Below, piece after piece: positions 7,536-15,608 of a DNA stretch of 18,030 nucleotides. Each line of letters starts with the position of its first letter. Within the stretch, counting starts at the first letter, position 1. A model generated the notes under the pieces. It was not told the origin of the DNA. It did not search any database and saw only the letters and a list, made by a program, of their open reading frames with translations. This DNA comes from an uncultured Prevotella sp. (lineage in GTDB: Bacteria; Bacteroidota; Bacteroidia; Bacteroidales; Bacteroidaceae): positions 1-18,030 of the forward strand of contig CAKQPF010000069.1 of the NCBI GenBank assembly GCA_934256705.1. Reading direction: 5' to 3'. The position numbers were made by a program, and so were the translations under genes.

Positions 7536-9536
7536 CTATCTCCTCTTCTTCGGAGGGGCTTGAAAGTTAGGGTTATACGACTTTTTCTTCCACGGTTGGG
7601 CATCTTTTCCCTTGGCTTTCGGAGCGTGATTACTACCCTTTTCCGCCCTTTTCTGCCTGTTATTGTGGTCAGAAGGCTCGCTTTCCTTCCTCCATTGCTT
7701 TTGCGGAGCAGGAGAAACACCACCGAGAAGTTCACGAATAAGGTCGGGACGACCGATACGACGGAGCGTTGTCTCGATCTGCCTGCGTTCCTCCGGCTTG
7801 TACCAGAAGAAGAACTGGCGCTGCGCCAACTTCTCTTTCTGCGTCTTGGCAGAGAAGACTGGTTCGAGAGTATATGGATCAAAACCTGAATACCACGTCT
7901 CCGTGCTCACCGTCATCGGCGTCGGAGTGAAGTCCTGAACCTGCTCCAACTGGAAATCAAGACGCTTAGTGCGCACAGCGAGGTCTGCCATATCCTCTTC
8001 ATGACATCCTGGGTGGGAAGAGATGAAATATGGAATAATCTGCTGTTTGAGTCCTTTCTCACGGTTTATCTTATCGAATATGCGCTTAAACTCCTCGAAA
8101 AGACGGAAGGAAGGCTTACGCATAAGATAAAGAACCGAGTCGGAAGTATGCTCAGGAGCCACTTTCAGTCGTCCACTGACGTGATTACATATCAGTTCAC
8201 GAGTGTATTCACGCGCTGATTCGTTAGTTTTCTCATCCTTACTGTGATGCAGAAGGAGATCGTAACGCACGCCAGAACCTATGAAACTCTTCTTCACCTC
8301 TGGCAAAGCATCGACACTGCGGTAGATATCTATAAGCCGCGAGTGGTCAGTATCGAGGTTAGGACAGATAGCCGGATGCACACATGAAGGGCGTTTGCAT
8401 TTCTCACACGCCTTGAGATTACGGCCGTGCATGCCATACATGTTGGCTGACGGACCGCCAAGGTCGGAGATATAGCCTTTGAAGTCAGGCAGTTTAACCA
8501 CCTCTTTCACCTCTCTCATGATGCTTTCCTTCGACCTGCTCGCTATGAACTTGCCCTGATGGGCGGAGATAGTGCAGAATGCACATCCGCCAAAGCATCC
8601 ACGATGGAGATTGACAGAGAACTTAATCATCTCATAAGCCGGAATGCGCTTGCCCTTATATTTAGGATGTGGCACTCTCATATATGGCAAATCGAATGAC
8701 GCATCCACCTCTTCCGTCGTCATAGGCGGGTAAGGAGGATTGACCACCACATATTTACCATCGACAGCCTGGATAAGTCTTTGGGCGTGCATCTTATTAC
8801 TTTCCTCCTCAATATGGCGGAAATTTTCGGCTTCGGCACGCTTATCGCGAAGACATTCCTCATGACTATGCAGGATGATATCATCGTCAGTGATACCACC
8901 CGATATATCTTCCTTGTGCTTAGCTATATATACAGTCTGCGGAACATCCTTGATATCATGGATCGAAAGTCCTTCATCGAGCTGTCGAGCCAGTTCCAAT
9001 ACCGTCTTTTCTCCCATTCCATAGGAGATGATATCACCGGCGGAATCACACAATATGCACTTGCGGAGACAGTCATCCCAATAATCATAATGGGTAAGAC
9101 GGCGCAAGCTCGCCTCTATACCGCCGAGAACGATCGGCACATCAGGGAAAAGCTGGCGCAATATGCGCGAATATACGATGGTAGGGTTTTCCGGACGGCA
9201 GTCATGACGACCGTCAGGAGAATACGCATCCTCAGATCTCAGTCGCTTGTTTGCCGTATATTTATTGACCATGGAGTCCATACAGCCGGGAGAAATGCCA
9301 AAGAACAGGCGCGGACGACCAAGCTTCTTGAAGTCACGAAAGTCGCCATGCCAGTCAGGTTGCGGCACTATAGCCACGCGATAACCAGCATTCTCCAGAG
9401 TACGACCTATTACAGCGGCACCAAAAGAGGGATGATCCACATAGGCATCGCCGGAGAAAAGGATAATATCAAGTTCTGTCCAACCTCGAAGGTCACACTC
9501 CTTCTTCGTCGTTGGCAGGAAGTCCGTGAGTTGCAT
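7536..9536 (-). CDS. ygiQ: YgiQ family radical SAM protein (UPF0313)
   Basis: This 666-residue protein matches the YgiQ/UPF0313 family. The N-terminus has the family signature GDAYVDHPSFG (29-39), a cobalamin-binding-like Rossmann region. The radical SAM motif is RGCFGGCAFC (312-321), with cysteines 314, 318 and 321 for the [4Fe-4S] cluster. KVAPEHTSDSVLYLM and HPGCHEEDM are further conserved blocks downstream. The reaction is not known for this family. The last 50 or so residues are a basic, lysine/arginine-rich low-complexity tail. The start at 9536 gives MQLTDFLPTTKKE, which aligns with known YgiQ starts. This makes it overlap the preceding 103-residue gene by 44 bases in another frame, suggesting translational coupling. 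A terminator follows at 7443-7503. Confidence 0.95.
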   Translation of the reverse strand: MQLTDFLPTTKKECDLRGWTELDIILFSGDAYVDHPSFGAAVIGRTLENAGYRVAIVPQPDWHGDFRDFKKLGRPRLFFGISPGCMDSMVNKYTANKRLRSEDAYSPDGRHDCRPENPTIVYSRILRQLFPDVPIVLGGIEASLRRLTHYDYWDDCLRKCILCDSAGDIISYGMGEKTVLELARQLDEGLSIHDIKDVPQTVYIAKHKEDISGGITDDDIILHSHEECLRDKRAEAENFRHIEEESNKMHAQRLIQAVDGKYVVVNPPYPPMTTEEVDASFDLPYMRVPHPKYKGKRIPAYEMIKFSVNLHRGCFGGCAFCTISAHQGKFIASRSKESIMREVKEVVKLPDFKGYISDLGGPSANMYGMHGRNLKACEKCKRPSCVHPAICPNLDTDHSRLIDIYRSVDALPEVKKSFIGSGVRYDLLLHHSKDEKTNESAREYTRELICNHVSGRLKVAPEHTSDSVLYLMRKPSFRLFEEFKRIFDKINREKGLKQQIIPYFISSHPGCHEEDMADLAVRTKRLDFQLEQVQDFTPTPMTVSTETWYSGFDPYTLEPVFSAKTQKEKLAQRQFFFWYKPEERRQIETTLRRIGRPDLIRELLGGVSPAPQKQWRKESEPSDHNNRQKRAEKGSNHAPKAKGKDAQPWKKKSYNPNFQAPPKKRR

Positions 9537-9804
9537 AGAGAATTATTAGATTGTGAAGACCGAGTGCTTTCATGTCCTTATGATAGACCACATCGAAGCA
9601 GAGGTCGAGAAGTGCCTTGTCACTGGTGCCTACCGAGTCGAGCAAAGCACGGATATTGAGTTTCAACTTATCAAGAACGCTCTCATCGACAATGCCGTTG
9701 CTGTCAATGAGACCATTGAGAAGGGAGTATTTTCTGATGGTGGCAAGGTGCTCTTCGGTAATCTCGATAGAGCGTGTGCCTGAGGAATTAGCTTGTATGG
9801 TCAT
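9493..9804 (-). CDS. Hypothetical protein, 103 residues, overlapping ygiQ
   Basis: I do not recognise this protein. It is acidic, soluble-looking and mostly helical, with no signal peptide, membrane segment or cysteine cluster; the single cysteine is at position 69. It has leucine-rich helices at 45-57 and 64-73. It is probably real because its 3' end overlaps the ygiQ start by 44 bases on the same strand, and because its A-rich leader (ACAACAAAAGCA before the ATG) is typical of Bacteroidales starts. Its upstream flank contains the 45-bp tandem repeats and a hairpin, so the transcript may start there or come from the amidase-like gene upstream. The link with ygiQ is positional only. Confidence 0.7.
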   Translation of the reverse strand: MTIQANSSGTRSIEITEEHLATIRKYSLLNGLIDSNGIVDESVLDKLKLNIRALLDSVGTSDKALLDLCFDVVYHKDMKALGLHNLIILYATHGLPANDEEGV

Positions 9805-9843
9805 TGCTTTTGTTGTTATTTATGATTGTCTTTTCTTTTATTA

Positions 9844-9863
9844 TCGGGCGGTAACGCGCCCGA
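9844..9863. other. Seven-pair hairpin between the 45-bp repeats and the 103-residue gene
   Basis: TCGGGCG (9844-9850) and CGCCCGA (9857-9863) are perfect complements around a six-base loop. No T run follows on either strand, so it does not look like a normal intrinsic terminator. Its right arm overlaps the first 45-bp repeat unit. Confidence 0.55.
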
Positions 9864-9971
9864 CACAGTGGCGGACTGGTACCTTTCTTTTAGTATAATT
9901 GCGCCCGACATGGTGGCGGACTGGTACTTTTTTTTTAGTATAATTGCGCCTGGCACTGTGTCGGAGTGCAG
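9856..9971. repeat. 45-bp tandem repeat, two full copies and one partial
   Basis: Units at 9856-9900 and 9901-9945 differ at only a few positions. Both begin GCGCCCGACA, contain GTGGCGGACTGGTAC and a T-rich stretch, and end TTTTAGTATAATT. A third, diverged partial copy runs 9946-9971. The array fills most of the 196-base gap between the amidase-like gene and the 103-residue gene. Because 45 is divisible by three, the reverse strand encodes an open 15-residue repeat, but I do not regard this as a gene. Confidence 0.85.
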
Positions 9972-10000
9972 CATTTTGGTATTTATTGTCACCTGACACC

Positions 10001-12670
10001 TTAGATATCGGGACGCAGGAAGGCGAGGATGCCACGCATTACGTATGACCTTCTCTCCCTGTCACGGATACATTCGAATGGGAAACCCATAGTGAATGTA
10101 CGGCGATTTGTAGCATTATACGCCACGGCAGCGGATGTTCCGTCTGCATAAACGAGAGCACTGAAGGCTTGACCCAATGGCGCAAGCACATCAGAAGAGG
10201 TGGAAGCGTAATGCTTTTCATTGATGGAATGATGGTAATCAAACTGCGTTCCCATACCATTTACCACCGCACTGCTGTCCCTATACTGGCAGAGATAGTC
10301 GCAATGCAGCACGTCCGCCACGAAAGCAGAGTCGGATGACATGACATTATCCGAACCGACATACGAGCCACTCACCAGAATATTGCCACGATATGCAGTC
10401 AAAGCCTGTCTGATAGCAGCAGGGAAGGTCTTGTAATACTTCAGGGAATAGCCGTCATTACGCTCATTTCCGAGTATCAAGTCAATGACAGAATAGTCGG
10501 AAAGGTTCACCATCTGCCTATTTACACCTACGCATTCCGAAGAACAACTGACGATACTATATTTTCCAGACGAAGCAATAGCCTCAGCATGTGTAGCTAC
10601 ATAATTGAAGTCATTGCCTGCAATAAAACTTCCCATCATCTCGTTACCGCTCGAACCGAAAGAGCCTGGGCCACCATCGCCACCACTTGCCGGATTAAAG
10701 CATTGCTGACGACCAACGAAAGCGAGGGTCTTGCCGTATGAAACGCCCGGATCCTCGTCAAGATCAAAGCCCAATTGGGAATAGATATTGCCATGATAAT
10801 CCGCTGAAGGCGCCAGTACTTTCCTCACATGAGGCGAAGCGAGCCTATGAAAGCCATTGACCACAAGCACCTGTTCGCGAGCCATAGGGTGGAAATAAGC
10901 ACACATTTCCTCAGATGGAAGGCTCTCACCTCCCCTATTTATCGCTGTGACACGGAAACGATAGAGTGCTTCCGGACCGAGATTCATCGTGACAACATTC
11001 GATTTCACCACTTGTCCATTGTCGTAACCTCCATTTCCTACTGCTGTATATAATATATAAGAGGTAGGTTTTGCGGACGACTCAAGGGTATCCGCAGTCT
11101 CTTTCCATGATATCTTCGCCTTGCCTTTATGATCCATTGTCACCGCAAGACTACGTGGAGGGAGAGGAGCTATGACGCATTTCTCTCCATGAGACTGGCA
11201 TACAAACCTTGCAATGCCCTTGTATAAAGCCCTTGCCATATTGAATTTGAAATTCGGATCATGTGCCAGAAGCATATCAGGGAAGCTCTGATGTGACAGC
11301 ATTTCGATAATCGTTGACGGCACACCAGGCAGTCTTGTCTCGGAATAATTCCTGTCCCACAGGTCTCTGACGTTCCAAGTGCGGTATATCGACTTCATGT
11401 CCTTGTCTATCTGTGAAAGCAGAGCGGTAGCAAGATCCTTTGAATATAGGCGTGAATGCCCGGAAGCAAGTCTGCCATCATTGAAATCCGTGGTGCAGAT
11501 GCCGAGACTACCATATATGGATTTCATGTTCTTATCGTAGCCTGCATCGCTATGGAACGCCAAGGAAAGCTCTATAGGCACACCAAGACCCTCCCTATCA
11601 GGCACATATTCCGAACCTCCAGCAAGCCAATTAGTCATCAATGACCTTGCATTTATATCATCGGCATAGTCATCCGTTCCTTTTCTCTGGCTATATACTC
11701 TATAAGGAGCGCCAGCCCATTGGGCGTAATAGCGTGCCCCTTCCATGCAGCGAGCAAGGCCACTCGTGGTGTTTCCCCTTACTACATTGCCCATTCCGCC
11801 GCCAAACCGCACGGCATCAGTGGTGACAATGCCCCTTGACGATGACATATTATCCACTATGACACAGTTGTCCATGGACTGCCCAGCATCAAAATCGAAC
11901 GTACCGAGATAGACCCAAGTGCCTCCACCCATCTTCTGATTGACGGAGAAATGGGTCTCCACACCTTTGTGCACGACTATATAATGCGCATCCTCCACAC
12001 TTTTCCTTACGGTCTGATAGGACACATAGACGGCGTAACTGCCGCTTTCCACTATCTTTGGCGTGTATATCGCAAAGGCGGTGCTCTTCTTTTTCTTCGC
12101 TTTCACCTGACGGGCAGTGCCGTTGGTGAAAGGCATATCTCCGTCATACATACGGAAATGGTAAGGCATAAGGAAGCCTGCATTCGGAAAGTCCTTCCAT
12201 TTTCCGTCCTCGACATAGTTTGTCACGGCACCTGAAACGACCATTCCATCCACAGCCATCTGGGCTTTGTCATTGTCGATGACCGTCTCGTGCTTCTGCC
12301 AGTCACGCTCTCGCGGCGTAAAGACATTGGCACCGGCACGCTCAAGCATAGGTATGAGATAAGGCACGACAAAAGTCTGGGTGAACACATCCTCGTTGGT
12401 GCAGAACAAGTTCACCCTTTGCCATTTCCATCTGTCCTTGGCATGAGCGTAATATCTGCCATGGCTTGCCCAGAGAGATATGTGATGCCCGTCCAGACCC
12501 CGGTCTATCTCATTCGGTCGGGACACATTCCTCACCCATGCCGGGCCGTCATATCTGGTCTTTCCCCACCAGTTCCTGCGCTGGGCATCCGCATTATCCG
12601 GGGCGAAAGCGTGCATGGCAAGGATCAGCGACGCTATGAAAAATCTTATAATATTATTATTCTCTGTCAT
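10001..12670 (-). CDS. Exported amidase_3-like/Golvesin-domain protein (often annotated xanthan lyase)
   Basis: This 889-residue protein begins with a signal peptide (hydrophobic 9-23, cleavage near ADA-Q at 29-30), so it is exported. Residues 55-120 and 330-490 look like the split halves of an N-acetylmuramoyl-L-alanine amidase (amidase_3) fold: WASHGRYY (67-74), AFHSDAG (371-377) and IIEMLSHQ (454-461) are the likely zinc-binding or catalytic histidine and glutamate regions. Between them sits a Golvesin/xanthan-lyase-type beta domain (about 196-290; SYAVYVSYQT, MGGGTWVYLGTFDFD). A fibronectin type III-like domain (about 500-595) and a Rossmann-like domain (about 600-889) follow. Peptidoglycan stem-peptide cleavage is the likely role, inferred from motifs. 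It starts one base after the stop of the acyltransferase gene, so the two should be coupled. I see no strong terminator after it. Confidence 0.75.
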   Translation of the reverse strand: MTENNNIIRFFIASLILAMHAFAPDNADAQRRNWWGKTRYDGPAWVRNVSRPNEIDRGLDGHHISLWASHGRYYAHAKDRWKWQRVNLFCTNEDVFTQTFVVPYLIPMLERAGANVFTPRERDWQKHETVIDNDKAQMAVDGMVVSGAVTNYVEDGKWKDFPNAGFLMPYHFRMYDGDMPFTNGTARQVKAKKKKSTAFAIYTPKIVESGSYAVYVSYQTVRKSVEDAHYIVVHKGVETHFSVNQKMGGGTWVYLGTFDFDAGQSMDNCVIVDNMSSSRGIVTTDAVRFGGGMGNVVRGNTTSGLARCMEGARYYAQWAGAPYRVYSQRKGTDDYADDINARSLMTNWLAGGSEYVPDREGLGVPIELSLAFHSDAGYDKNMKSIYGSLGICTTDFNDGRLASGHSRLYSKDLATALLSQIDKDMKSIYRTWNVRDLWDRNYSETRLPGVPSTIIEMLSHQSFPDMLLAHDPNFKFNMARALYKGIARFVCQSHGEKCVIAPLPPRSLAVTMDHKGKAKISWKETADTLESSAKPTSYILYTAVGNGGYDNGQVVKSNVVTMNLGPEALYRFRVTAINRGGESLPSEEMCAYFHPMAREQVLVVNGFHRLASPHVRKVLAPSADYHGNIYSQLGFDLDEDPGVSYGKTLAFVGRQQCFNPASGGDGGPGSFGSSGNEMMGSFIAGNDFNYVATHAEAIASSGKYSIVSCSSECVGVNRQMVNLSDYSVIDLILGNERNDGYSLKYYKTFPAAIRQALTAYRGNILVSGSYVGSDNVMSSDSAFVADVLHCDYLCQYRDSSAVVNGMGTQFDYHHSINEKHYASTSSDVLAPLGQAFSALVYADGTSAAVAYNATNRRTFTMGFPFECIRDRERRSYVMRGILAFLRPDI

Positions 12671-12671
12671 T

Positions 12672-13217
12672 CTAATAAGCGAACTGCTCCGGCTTCTTGC
12701 CTTTGAAGTCCTTGAAATAATCCTTTATCTCCAGCATATCCCTCTCCACATCCCCAGTGGGAACGAAACTGCGATGGCAATATATCAGTTTGCGCTCGTA
12801 GTCAAGTCCATAGAGCAGGATAGGTATTCCGGCCTTCAGGGCAATGTAATAGAATCCTCTCTTCCATTGCGAATTAGCCTTTCTCGTGCCTTCCGGCGTG
12901 ATAGAGATGCGGAAGCTACTGGCTTTCACAGCCGCATCAGCCAGATTATCAGTCATGGAAGTTTTCTTGTCACGATACACAGGTATTCCTCCCAGTTTCC
13001 TGAATACAGGTCCGAGCGGCCAGAAGAACCATTCTTTCTTCATCAGGAAATTGGAATTGATACCAGTAGCAAATTTGTAAAGCATGGAATATATGAAGTC
13101 CCAGTTGCTTGTATGGGGCGCAAGACATATCACACACTTTTGCGGCAGCTCCACATTGACGTCAATTTTCCATCCGAGACGCTTGCAGAGCAGCCAGTTA
13201 CAGAATTTCTTTATCAT
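12672..13217 (-). CDS. PlsC-like 1-acyl-glycerol-3-phosphate acyltransferase family protein
   Basis: This 181-residue protein has the acyltransferase blocks of the PlsC family: HTSNWD (35-40, the H-x4-D catalytic motif), the GGIPVYRDK block (77-84), PEGTRK (108-113, phosphate binding), and IPILLYGLDY (131-140). It is short for PlsC (usually about 240 residues) and lacks a clear N-terminal membrane helix. It is therefore better called a PlsC-family acyltransferase than PlsC itself; a glycerophospholipid or ornithine-lipid substrate is possible. It should work at the inner face of the cytoplasmic membrane. Its stop (TAG, 12672-12674) is one base from the start of the exported amidase-like gene, and the 92-residue gene ends 37 bases upstream, so the three look like one operon. 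The leader contains a 7-bp direct repeat (ACAGTTT twice on the plus strand). Confidence 0.85.
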   Translation of the reverse strand: MIKKFCNWLLCKRLGWKIDVNVELPQKCVICLAPHTSNWDFIYSMLYKFATGINSNFLMKKEWFFWPLGPVFRKLGGIPVYRDKKTSMTDNLADAAVKASSFRISITPEGTRKANSQWKRGFYYIALKAGIPILLYGLDYERKLIYCHRSFVPTGDVERDMLEIKDYFKDFKGKKPEQFAY

Positions 13218-13254
13218 CTTACAGTTTACAGTTTACCGAAGTCCCTATATAGCA

Positions 13255-13533
13255 TCAAGACAGCATATTTCCTATTCTGTCCACCACGTCAATCACTTCC
13301 TTGTTGAATGATTCGGTGAGAGCCTTGTAATATACTTTCGGCTTCATTCCAGGTTCAGGATGCGATACACGCATGATATAGTCAGAATGCATATGAAGAA
13401 TGCTTCCGAGCAGTGCCTTTACATTCTCCTGCTTGTCTTCTCTTGACGCATAATTGTATGCCGCGACGCACTCAGCAAACAGTCCGCCACAAACGAAATT
13501 TATCCTTTTCTTCAGTTCTCTTTTGTTTGCCAT
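13255..13533 (-). CDS. Conserved hypothetical protein, 92 residues
   Basis: I do not recognise a function. I place the start at the internal ATG (13531-13533), giving MANKRELKKRINF, rather than at the upstream ATG at 13587. The shorter form begins with the basic helix typical of such Bacteroidales proteins, and the upstream 18 codons look like leader sequence. It is helical, with cysteines at 15 and 22 and a histidine-rich patch (HMHSDYIMRVSH, about 47-58). It has no membrane segment or signal peptide. A -7 promoter box lies at 13606-13613, about 70 bases upstream of the chosen start. It appears to lead the operon containing the acyltransferase and the amidase-like gene. It is divergent from pfp. 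Confidence 0.75.
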   Translation of the reverse strand: MANKRELKKRINFVCGGLFAECVAAYNYASREDKQENVKALLGSILHMHSDYIMRVSHPEPGMKPKVYYKALTESFNKEVIDVVDRIGNMLS

Positions 13534-13605
13534 AATTATAAATCCATTTAATTCGGGTGCATAAGTTTCCTCCCTCATCAAACGCAACAGGAAGGTTTTT
13601 CAGCA

Positions 13606-13613
13606 CAAATGTA
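13606..13613 (-). promoter_or_regulatory. -7 promoter box of the 92-residue gene operon
   Basis: The reverse strand reads TACATTTG, a full match to TAnnTTTG, with TTTC 19 bases upstream as a weak -33 box. Transcription should start near 13601, giving a leader of about 70 bases before the ATG at 13533. It faces away from the pfp promoter about 100 bp to the right. Confidence 0.6.
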
Positions 13614-13707
13614 ACAAAAAAACATGAAACGTGAAATAAAGAGTCAAAAAAATGTATGTTTTTTAAAAATATTTTAGAATTTCCTTCTTGCTTTCAATTA
13701 AAATGAG

Positions 13708-13715
13708 TATTTTTG
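13708..13715 (+). promoter_or_regulatory. -7 promoter box of pfp
   Basis: TATTTTTG matches TAnnTTTG fully and is followed by CA. CTTG ending at 13690, 17 bases upstream, is a possible -33 box. Predicted transcription starts near 13720, giving a leader of about 100 bases before the pfp ATG. Confidence 0.6.
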
Positions 13716-13747
13716 CATTGCTTTATATAATAAGGTAGATAAACCAA

Positions 13748-13764
13748 GCGGACAAAGAGTCCGC
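13748..13764 (+). promoter_or_regulatory. Hairpin in the pfp leader
   Basis: GCGGAC (13748-13753) and GTCCGC (13759-13764) form a perfect six-pair stem with loop AAAGA, about 30 bases into the predicted transcript and 55 bases before the ATG. No T run follows, so it is not a terminator. It could stabilise the message or bind a regulator; nothing in the sequence decides this. Confidence 0.5.
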
Positions 13765-13819
13765 CATCAGTAGTATATAGCTTTAAAATTAAACCAAAAA
13801 CAGACACCTTTTTATCAAA

Positions 13820-15469
13820 ATGGAAAAAAGTGCATTACAAATTGCCCGCGCTTCATACCAGCCAAAACTTCCTAAGGCTTTGCGTGGCGCTCTCGAGGTT
13901 GTAGAAGGAGAAGCTACACAGTCTGTAGCCGACCAGGAAGAAGTTCAGGAGCTGTTCCCTAACACATACGGAATGCCATACATCAAGTTCGAGCCAAGAG
14001 ATGGCGAGATGAACACTGCGCAGATGAATGTCGGCGTAATCCTTTCCGGCGGTCAGGCCCCTGGTGGTCACAATGTAATTTCCGGTCTCTTTGACGGCAT
14101 CAAGAAGCTTAATCCTGAAAACAAGCTGTATGGTTTCATCCTTGGCCCTGGCGGTCTCGTGGAGCATAACTATATGGAGCTTACCGCAGAGATTATCGAT
14201 GAATACCGTAACACTGGCGGTTTTGACATCATCGGCTCTGGTCGTACAAAGCTGGAGAAGAAGGACCAGTTTGACAAAGGTCTCGAAATCCTTCAGGCTC
14301 TCGACATCAAGGCTCTCGTAATCATCGGTGGTGACGACTCAAACACCAATGCCTGCGTGCTCGCAGAGTACTATGCTTCCATCGGAGCAGACGTTCAGGT
14401 AATCGGTTGCCCTAAGACCATCGACGGTGACCTCAAGAATGAGGCTATCGAGGCATCCTTCGGCTTTGACACTGCTACAAAGGTATATTCTGAGGTTATC
14501 GGCAACATCATGCGTGACTGTAACTCCTGCAAGAAATACTGGCACTTCATCAAGCTCATGGGCCGTTCCGCTTCCCACGTTACCCTCGAATGCGCTCTCC
14601 AGACACACCCTAACATCACCCTTCTCGGCGAGGAAGTAGAGGCCAAGAACCAGACTCTCGACGACATCGTGACATACATCTGCGAGACAGTCACCGACCG
14701 TGCTAACCTCGGCATGAACTATGGCGTGGTGCTCGTACCGGAAGGTCTCATCGAGTTTATCCCAGCTATCAAGAAACTTATCGCTGAGCTCAACGACCTC
14801 CTCGCTGCCAACCAGGCAGACTTCGAGATGGTGGCCAACGACAAGAAGATCTCTTACGTGCTCAAGCACCTCTCTGACGAGAATGCAGCTATCTTCAAGT
14901 CACTCCCTATCTCCGTTTCCCGCCAGCTCGCACTTGAGCGTGACCCACACGGAAACGTGCAGGTTTCTCTCATCGAGACCGAGCAGCTTCTCGCTGAAAT
15001 GGTAGCCAAGAAGCTCGATGAATGGAAGAAGGACGGCATCTACACAGGCAAGTTCGCTACCCAGCACCACTTCTTCGGATATGAGGGACGTTGCGCAGCA
15101 CCATCCAACTGGGATGCAGACTACTGCTACTCTCTCGGTTTCAACGCTTCAATGCTTATCGCTGCTGGCAAGACAGGCTATATGTCTTCTATCCGCAACA
15201 CATTCAAGCCTGCCGACGAATGGATTGCAGGTGGTATTCCTATCACTGCCATGATGAACATGGAGAAGCGTTCCGGCGAAATGAAGCCTGTAATCAAGAA
15301 GGCTCTCGTACAGCTTTCCGGCAAGCCTTACAAGTACTTCGTGCGTCATCGCACCGAGTGGGCACGCAACACCAGCTTCGTATATCCTGGTCCTATCCAG
15401 TACTTTGGTCCTACAGAGGTTTGCGACCGTCCTACAATGACCCTCACACTCGAGCAGGAAGACAAATAA
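13820..15469 (+). CDS. pfp: Pyrophosphate-dependent 6-phosphofructokinase
   Basis: This 549-residue protein is diphosphate--fructose-6-phosphate 1-phosphotransferase, which reversibly phosphorylates fructose 6-phosphate using PPi in the cytoplasm. Motifs seen are GGQAPGGHN (77-85), GGDDSNTNA (170-178), TIDGDLKN (200-207) and MGRSASHVTLE (247-257). The GGDDS sequence, with aspartate where ATP-dependent enzymes carry glycine, marks PPi specificity. The length fits the long (about 550-residue) PPi-PFK class common in Bacteroidales and plants. It has its own promoter, a roughly 100-base leader containing a hairpin, and a strong terminator right after it, so it looks monocistronic. The gene uses many C-ending codons (CTC, ATC, GAC), more than its neighbours appear to, which fits a highly expressed glycolytic enzyme. 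Confidence 0.96.
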   Translation: MEKSALQIARASYQPKLPKALRGALEVVEGEATQSVADQEEVQELFPNTYGMPYIKFEPRDGEMNTAQMNVGVILSGGQAPGGHNVISGLFDGIKKLNPENKLYGFILGPGGLVEHNYMELTAEIIDEYRNTGGFDIIGSGRTKLEKKDQFDKGLEILQALDIKALVIIGGDDSNTNACVLAEYYASIGADVQVIGCPKTIDGDLKNEAIEASFGFDTATKVYSEVIGNIMRDCNSCKKYWHFIKLMGRSASHVTLECALQTHPNITLLGEEVEAKNQTLDDIVTYICETVTDRANLGMNYGVVLVPEGLIEFIPAIKKLIAELNDLLAANQADFEMVANDKKISYVLKHLSDENAAIFKSLPISVSRQLALERDPHGNVQVSLIETEQLLAEMVAKKLDEWKKDGIYTGKFATQHHFFGYEGRCAAPSNWDADYCYSLGFNASMLIAAGKTGYMSSIRNTFKPADEWIAGGIPITAMMNMEKRSGEMKPVIKKALVQLSGKPYKYFVRHRTEWARNTSFVYPGPIQYFGPTEVCDRPTMTLTLEQEDK

Positions 15470-15548
15470 CATCAAAATACTGACAGACAAACAGGTGAGC
15501 CGAATTATCCGCATAATCACAGCTTCACCTACAACAATATAAAAGCGG

Positions 15549-15595
15549 AAGGCGAGCCGTGAATCCATTTCACCACTTGCCTTTCACTTTTTTTT
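15549..15595 (+). terminator. Rho-independent terminator downstream of pfp
   Basis: AAGGCGAG (15549-15556) pairs with CTTGCCTT (15576-15583), with one G-T pair. An inner stem GTGAA/TTCAC (15559-15563 with 15569-15573) closes a five-base loop. Eight T follow at 15588-15595. It ends only 13 bases before the ATG of the next gene, so that gene either relies on readthrough or has a promoter I cannot identify. Confidence 0.8.
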
Positions 15596-15608
15596 CGTAA
15601 AAACGCTT

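Noticed and set aside
8781..9659. 292-codon open frame on the plus strand
   Set aside because: It is antisense to ygiQ, whose motifs are intact, and its translation shows no family signature.
9844..9863. Hairpin as terminator of the amidase-like gene
   Set aside because: It has no T run on either strand and lies about 140 bases past the stop, so I list it only as a hairpin.
9841..10035. 64-codon reverse-strand frame with 15-residue repeats
   Set aside because: It consists mostly of the 45-bp tandem repeat and overlaps the end of the amidase-like gene; no start signal supports it.
12615..13307. 230-codon open frame on the plus strand
   Set aside because: It is antisense to the acyltransferase gene and its neighbours, which have clear catalytic motifs and operon spacing.
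13534..13587. Upstream ATG extending the 92-residue protein to 110 residues
   Set aside because: The extra 18 residues look like leader sequence, and the internal start gives a basic N-terminal helix typical of the family style.
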